Assembly: GCA_017472905.1 (NCBI GenBank)
Contig: JAFUNW010000055.1
Location: 1 to 7,736 of the forward strand
From: Bacteroidaceae bacterium
Lineage (GTDB): Bacteria; Bacteroidota; Bacteroidia; Bacteroidales; Bacteroidaceae
Direction of reading: 5' to 3'
DNA: 7,736 nucleotides
Shown here: piece after piece, positions 5,687-7,736 of the stretch
Numbering within the stretch: the first letter of the stretch is position 1
Layout: each line of letters starts with the position of its first letter
Notes under the pieces: generated by a model
Databases searched by the model: none
Seen by the model: only the letters and a program-made list of their open reading frames with translations
Told to the model about the DNA's origin: nothing
Position numbers and translations under genes: made by a program

Positions 5687-6019
5687 TTATAGCTTTTCTA
5701 TTTCTTTATCCGAAAGTCCGGTCGCTTTCACAATCATATCCAATGGCAATCCCAACTGTTTGAGGTTGCGAGCTGTCGCAACAATACCTTTCTCAATGCC
5801 TATCTCCTCACCTATCGCTATTCCCTCTGCGCGACCTTCAGCTATTCCCTCTGCACGACCTTCAGCACGACCTTCAGCACGACCTTCAGCTATACCTTCT
5901 GCGCGTCCTTCAGCTATACCTTCTGCGCGTCCTTCTTCCTTGGCTGTATCGAGTACATCATTCTGAATCATTACAGCATTCAAATGCTCATCATAAGCCA
6001 AGCGTTCCTTCTTGCTCAT
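5687..6019 (-). CDS. Possible internally started C-terminal Rpn product (RpnS-like), hypothetical
   Basis: An in-frame ATG at Met217 of the Rpn gene (plus-strand CAT at 6017-6019) would give a 110-residue protein starting MSKKERLAYDEHLNAVMIQN, containing all ten tetrapeptides and the C-terminal helical domain but no nuclease residues. A second in-frame ATG at Met233 (5971) would give 94 residues. In E. coli, Rpn genes encode such small C-terminal antitoxins within the gene. The start is preceded by CAATATCTGACA, with no Shine-Dalgarno, as usual here. I found no full TAnnTTTG box shortly upstream; the nearest is CACCTTTG (plus-strand 6117-6124), with one mismatch. This is inference by homology, not a demonstrated gene. 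Confidence 0.3.
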   Translation of the reverse strand: MSKKERLAYDEHLNAVMIQNDVLDTAKEEGRAEGIAEGRAEGIAEGRAEGRAEGRAEGIAEGRAEGIAIGEEIGIEKGIVATARNLKQLGLPLDMIVKATGLSDKEIEKL

Positions 6020-6667
6020 TGTCAGATATTGAAGTTTTTCACGTGCTTCACCAAGTCCGGGAGCTGTCGTGTCCTCCTTTATATGACCGGTCTTCAGGTA
6101 GTCAAGCCACTCTTCCAAAGGTGTAGTGGCTACTTGATTGAATTCATTGACGCGAATGATGTAATATTCAGGAAACACCTCTTCCGGTGAGCGCATACGG
6201 ATTACATTCTTCTCCTTTGCATTGATTTGAAGATGATCGCCGGTGTGAACGCCTACAAAACTGGTTCTACCATGATAAAGATAATCTGCACCTTTTCCTA
6301 AATCGAAGTAAAGAATGCTTATCGAATAGACCTTCTTCACACTGTCGTACTTGCTTCCTAACGTAATGTGTTCGGTAATGGCTTTAGATGTACCGTACAG
6401 AATACGCTCTAAATAGTATAATTCACGTGTCAGCTGTATCTCCACGATAATAATTTCTCCTTTACTATTCAGAGCCTTGATGTCCACACGATTGAACTTT
6501 TCATCACGGCTGTTTTGGTTGCTTTCGCTCTCCAAAATCTGCTCGATTGTCACTTTCTCATTAAGGAGTACGGTTATCAAGCCTTCCAACACACCGAAGT
6601 TTGCCTTATCGCGCAACATACGCTTGGCAGCCCAATCAAAACGAACTATTTTGTTATTATCGTTCAT
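5687..6667 (-). CDS. Rpn-family nuclease (PD-(D/E)XK, putative transposase type)
   Basis: This 326-residue protein belongs to the Rpn/PDDEXK_2 group that is common and multicopy in Bacteroides. The N-terminus FDWAAKRMLRDKANFGVLEG resembles the family opening helix. The nuclease core shows Asp62 in RVDIKAL and Glu76-x-Gln78 in IIIVEIQLT, followed by the YYLERILYGTSKAITEHI helix. Conserved FPEYYIIRVNEFN and TPLEEWLDYLK segments follow (about 165-192). Residues 245-284 are ten tetrapeptides EGRA or EGIA, then a C-terminal helical domain ending GLSDKEIEKL. Family members are DNA endonucleases; in E. coli the full-length proteins are toxic, act against phage and are blocked by their own C-terminal part made from an internal start. 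The frame is intact with catalytic residues present. It faces the oxidoreductase operon tail to tail and diverges from the porin. Despite the transposase label no inverted-repeat mobile element is seen. Confidence 0.92.
   Translation of the reverse strand: MNDNNKIVRFDWAAKRMLRDKANFGVLEGLITVLLNEKVTIEQILESESNQNSRDEKFNRVDIKALNSKGEIIIVEIQLTRELYYLERILYGTSKAITEHITLGSKYDSVKKVYSISILYFDLGKGADYLYHGRTSFVGVHTGDHLQINAKEKNVIRMRSPEEVFPEYYIIRVNEFNQVATTPLEEWLDYLKTGHIKEDTTAPGLGEAREKLQYLTMSKKERLAYDEHLNAVMIQNDVLDTAKEEGRAEGIAEGRAEGIAEGRAEGRAEGRAEGIAEGRAEGIAIGEEIGIEKGIVATARNLKQLGLPLDMIVKATGLSDKEIEKL
5816..5935 (-). repeat. In-frame 12/24-bp tandem repeat in the Rpn gene
   Basis: These 120 bp encode ten tetrapeptides in the order R-I-R-I-R-R-R-I-R-I, where R is EGRA and I is EGIA. 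At DNA level, in the coding direction, there are two identical 24-bp units (5888-5935), two identical 12-bp units (5864-5887) and two 24-bp units differing at two positions (5840-5863 and 5816-5839). Identity of adjacent copies shows recent tandem duplication. Changes in steps of 12 bp keep the frame, so copy number can vary without destroying the protein. Confidence 0.95.
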
Positions 6668-6696
6668 AACGCTATTTCCTTATTATATAAACTTCA

Positions 6697-6708
6697 ACTT
6701 TGCAAAGT
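6697..6708. promoter_or_regulatory. 12-bp perfect palindrome at the Rpn promoter
   Basis: ACTTTGCAAAGT is a perfect 12-bp palindrome. It covers part of the -7 box and the expected start site of the Rpn gene on the minus strand, about 30 bp before its ATG. It could be an operator for a dimeric repressor. It may also arise by chance, because the -7 consensus itself contributes CTTTG. Confidence 0.35.
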
Positions 6709-6733
6709 AACGTGTTTTTTGGCATAAATCCAA
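6703..6733 (-). promoter_or_regulatory. Probable promoter of the Rpn gene
   Basis: The minus strand has TTACTTTG (plus-strand 6703-6710), one mismatch from TAnnTTTG. A TTG (plus-strand CAA at 6731-6733, within TTTGG) lies exactly 20 nt upstream. Transcription would begin near 6697, giving a leader of about 30 nt before the ATG at 6667. The mismatched second base suggests a weaker promoter than those of rpmE2 and the operon. Confidence 0.5.
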
Positions 6734-6788
6734 AGGTTCTTACAAAAAGAGACTTTACGCATCGCTGTTTTTTAATTATTTTAGGATA

Positions 6789-6811
6789 ATCCAAAGCAGT
6801 TCTGTTTGGAT
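6789..6811. repeat. Inverted repeat between the Rpn and porin genes
   Basis: ATCCAAA (6789-6795) and TTTGGAT (6805-6811) form a perfect 7-bp inverted repeat around a 9-nt centre that can add two more pairs with a bulge. The same word ATCCAAAG also occurs at 6728-6735 over the Rpn -33 region, 61 bp away. It could be a protein-binding site or a small hairpin. There is only TTTT after it on the plus strand, so it is a poor terminator. Confidence 0.4.
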
Positions 6812-6838
6812 TTTATCTGTGAAATAAGGAAAATGACG

Positions 6839-6846
6839 TATCTTTG
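6839..6846 (+). promoter_or_regulatory. -7 box of the porin promoter
   Basis: TATCTTTG at 6839-6846 is a full TAnnTTTG match only eight bases before the porin ATG at 6855. The start site would fall near 6850-6853, making an almost leaderless mRNA. The -33 region is weak (TCTG at 6816-6819). The match could be chance, but its position at the expected end of the intergenic region supports it. Confidence 0.5.
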
Positions 6847-6854
6847 CAGCCATT

Positions 6855-7736
6855 ATGAAGCGAAGCATATTATACATACTCTTTATAACGATGGTCGGGA
6901 ATCTGGTCGCACAACGTATCAACGACAGGCGTCCCGGGGGTATCGGTGATGACTTGGGAACAAACATGTCGGAGGAAGCCCGCTTACGTAACAGGGCTGA
7001 CAGTACCAACACGGAGGTTGAGAATGTGCCGGTGGAACTGCATCAATGGACAATTGACGAACGTTTTGGAAATACTACTGATATTCCGGTAGACACCGCG
7101 ATGCATCATTTTCAGAATACCCAACTCACCGATGGACTGAATGGAGAATACAATCATCTAGGAAATCTAGGGTCTCCTCGTTTATCAAGAATATTTTTCA
7201 ATAGGCCGGAAGAGTCTCAACGTTTTTTTACAGACCCGTATAGTTTTTTCTATACAAACATCAATCAATTGAAATTCACGAATACAAAATCACCTTATAC
7301 TAATTTGACCTATTATAGTGCTGGAGATAAACTGACAGGAGAAGATTATCTGAAGGCTTATTTCTCCGTGAATGCCAACAAACGCATCGGAGCCGGTTTC
7401 TTATTTGACTATCTCTATGGACGCGGACTGTACAACAGCCAGTCCACCGCATTTTTCAGTGCCGGATTGTTTGGTTATTATCGCGGAGACCGCTATCAGT
7501 TGCATGTCATTGCGATGAAGAATCACCTAAAAGCCGCCGAGAACGGAGGTATCACGGATGACCGATACATTACCGATCCTTTGGAAATGGCTGAAGGTGA
7601 ACGGACATATGATCCGGAAAACATCCCAACGGTCATGGAACGGGCTTGGAATAGAAACGACAACTTGAACATTTTTCTTACCCACCGCTACAACTTAGGA
7701 TTTTATCGAGAAAATCCGGATACTACTGCAACACAA
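6855..7736 (+). CDS. Putative outer-membrane porin, Porin_10 family (partial, 3' end outside)
   Basis: The frame is open from the ATG at 6855 to the window end (294 codons). It begins MKRSILYILFITMVGNLVAQ, a type I signal peptide probably cleaved after AQ at residue 20. A charged, proline- and glycine-containing stretch follows. The segment LHQWTIDERFGNTTDIPVDT (62-81), then AMHHFQN and YNHLGNLGSPRLSRIFFNRP (99-118), is characteristic of the putative porin family PF14121 of Bacteroidota. Downstream come alternating beta segments rich in aromatic residues (LTYYSAGDKL, AYFSVNANKRIGAGFLFDYL, FFSAGLFGYYRGDRYQLHVI), as in a beta barrel. Family members are usually well over 600 residues, so more than half is missing. 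Its substrate is unknown. An in-frame TGA at 6834 with no ATG between fixes the start. It diverges from the Rpn gene. Confidence 0.88.
   Translation, partial: MKRSILYILFITMVGNLVAQRINDRRPGGIGDDLGTNMSEEARLRNRADSTNTEVENVPVELHQWTIDERFGNTTDIPVDTAMHHFQNTQLTDGLNGEYNHLGNLGSPRLSRIFFNRPEESQRFFTDPYSFFYTNINQLKFTNTKSPYTNLTYYSAGDKLTGEDYLKAYFSVNANKRIGAGFLFDYLYGRGLYNSQSTAFFSAGLFGYYRGDRYQLHVIAMKNHLKAAENGGITDDRYITDPLEMAEGERTYDPENIPTVMERAWNRNDNLNIFLTHRYNLGFYRENPDTTATQ

Noticed and set aside
5816..5935. Short regular repeats as a CRISPR array
   Set aside because: The units are 12 or 24 bp with no spacers and are translated in frame inside a clear coding gene.
5760..5966. Plus-strand frame with SARPSAIP repeats
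   Set aside because: The repeats are only the antisense reading of the EGRA/EGIA repeat in the Rpn gene; there is no promoter or recognised domain.
5687..6667. Rpn gene as part of an insertion sequence
   Set aside because: The family is often labelled putative transposase, but I see no flanking terminal inverted repeats or target duplication; the downstream hairpin belongs to the operon terminator.

Overview
The window looks like chromosomal DNA from an anaerobic gut-type member of the Bacteroidales, most like Bacteroides or a close relative. Several promoters match the Bacteroidota -7 box (TAnnTTTG), some with a TTG about 20 nt upstream. Start codons follow A/T-rich leaders rather than Shine-Dalgarno sites. 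The gene set (type B L31, a DUF4468 protein, a four-gene 2-oxoacid:ferredoxin oxidoreductase, an Rpn-family nuclease and a Porin_10 protein) is typical of that order. I see no tRNA, rRNA, CRISPR array or insertion sequence.

Layout. (1) 1-1473, minus strand: the first codons of a probable MFS transporter, then rpmE2 (L31 type B) with its own promoter, leader hairpin and terminator, then a lipoprotein of unknown function. (2) 1474-1672: a divergent promoter region. (3) 1673-5587, plus strand: seven genes in one direction, reading secreted DUF4468 protein, small TPR protein, ferredoxin-like delta subunit, alpha subunit, a 55-residue two-helix membrane protein, TPP-binding beta subunit and gamma subunit. 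A hairpin terminator follows at 5610-5656. (4) 5687-6667, minus strand: an Rpn/PDDEXK_2 nuclease gene carrying ten tandem tetrapeptide repeats. (5) 6668-6854: a regulatory region with a palindrome, an inverted repeat and two outward promoters. (6) 6855-7736, plus strand: the first 294 codons of an outer-membrane putative porin that runs off the window.

The core is the oxidoreductase operon. Its four subunits together would oxidatively decarboxylate a 2-oxoacid with CoA to an acyl-CoA and pass electrons to ferredoxin. The substrate (2-oxoglutarate or branched-chain 2-oxoacids) cannot be decided from sequence alone. The least explained parts are the membrane microprotein between the alpha and beta genes, the DUF4468 and TPR genes at the head of the operon, and the Rpn gene, whose repeat-bearing C-terminus could be a separately translated antitoxin as reported for E. 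coli Rpn proteins.
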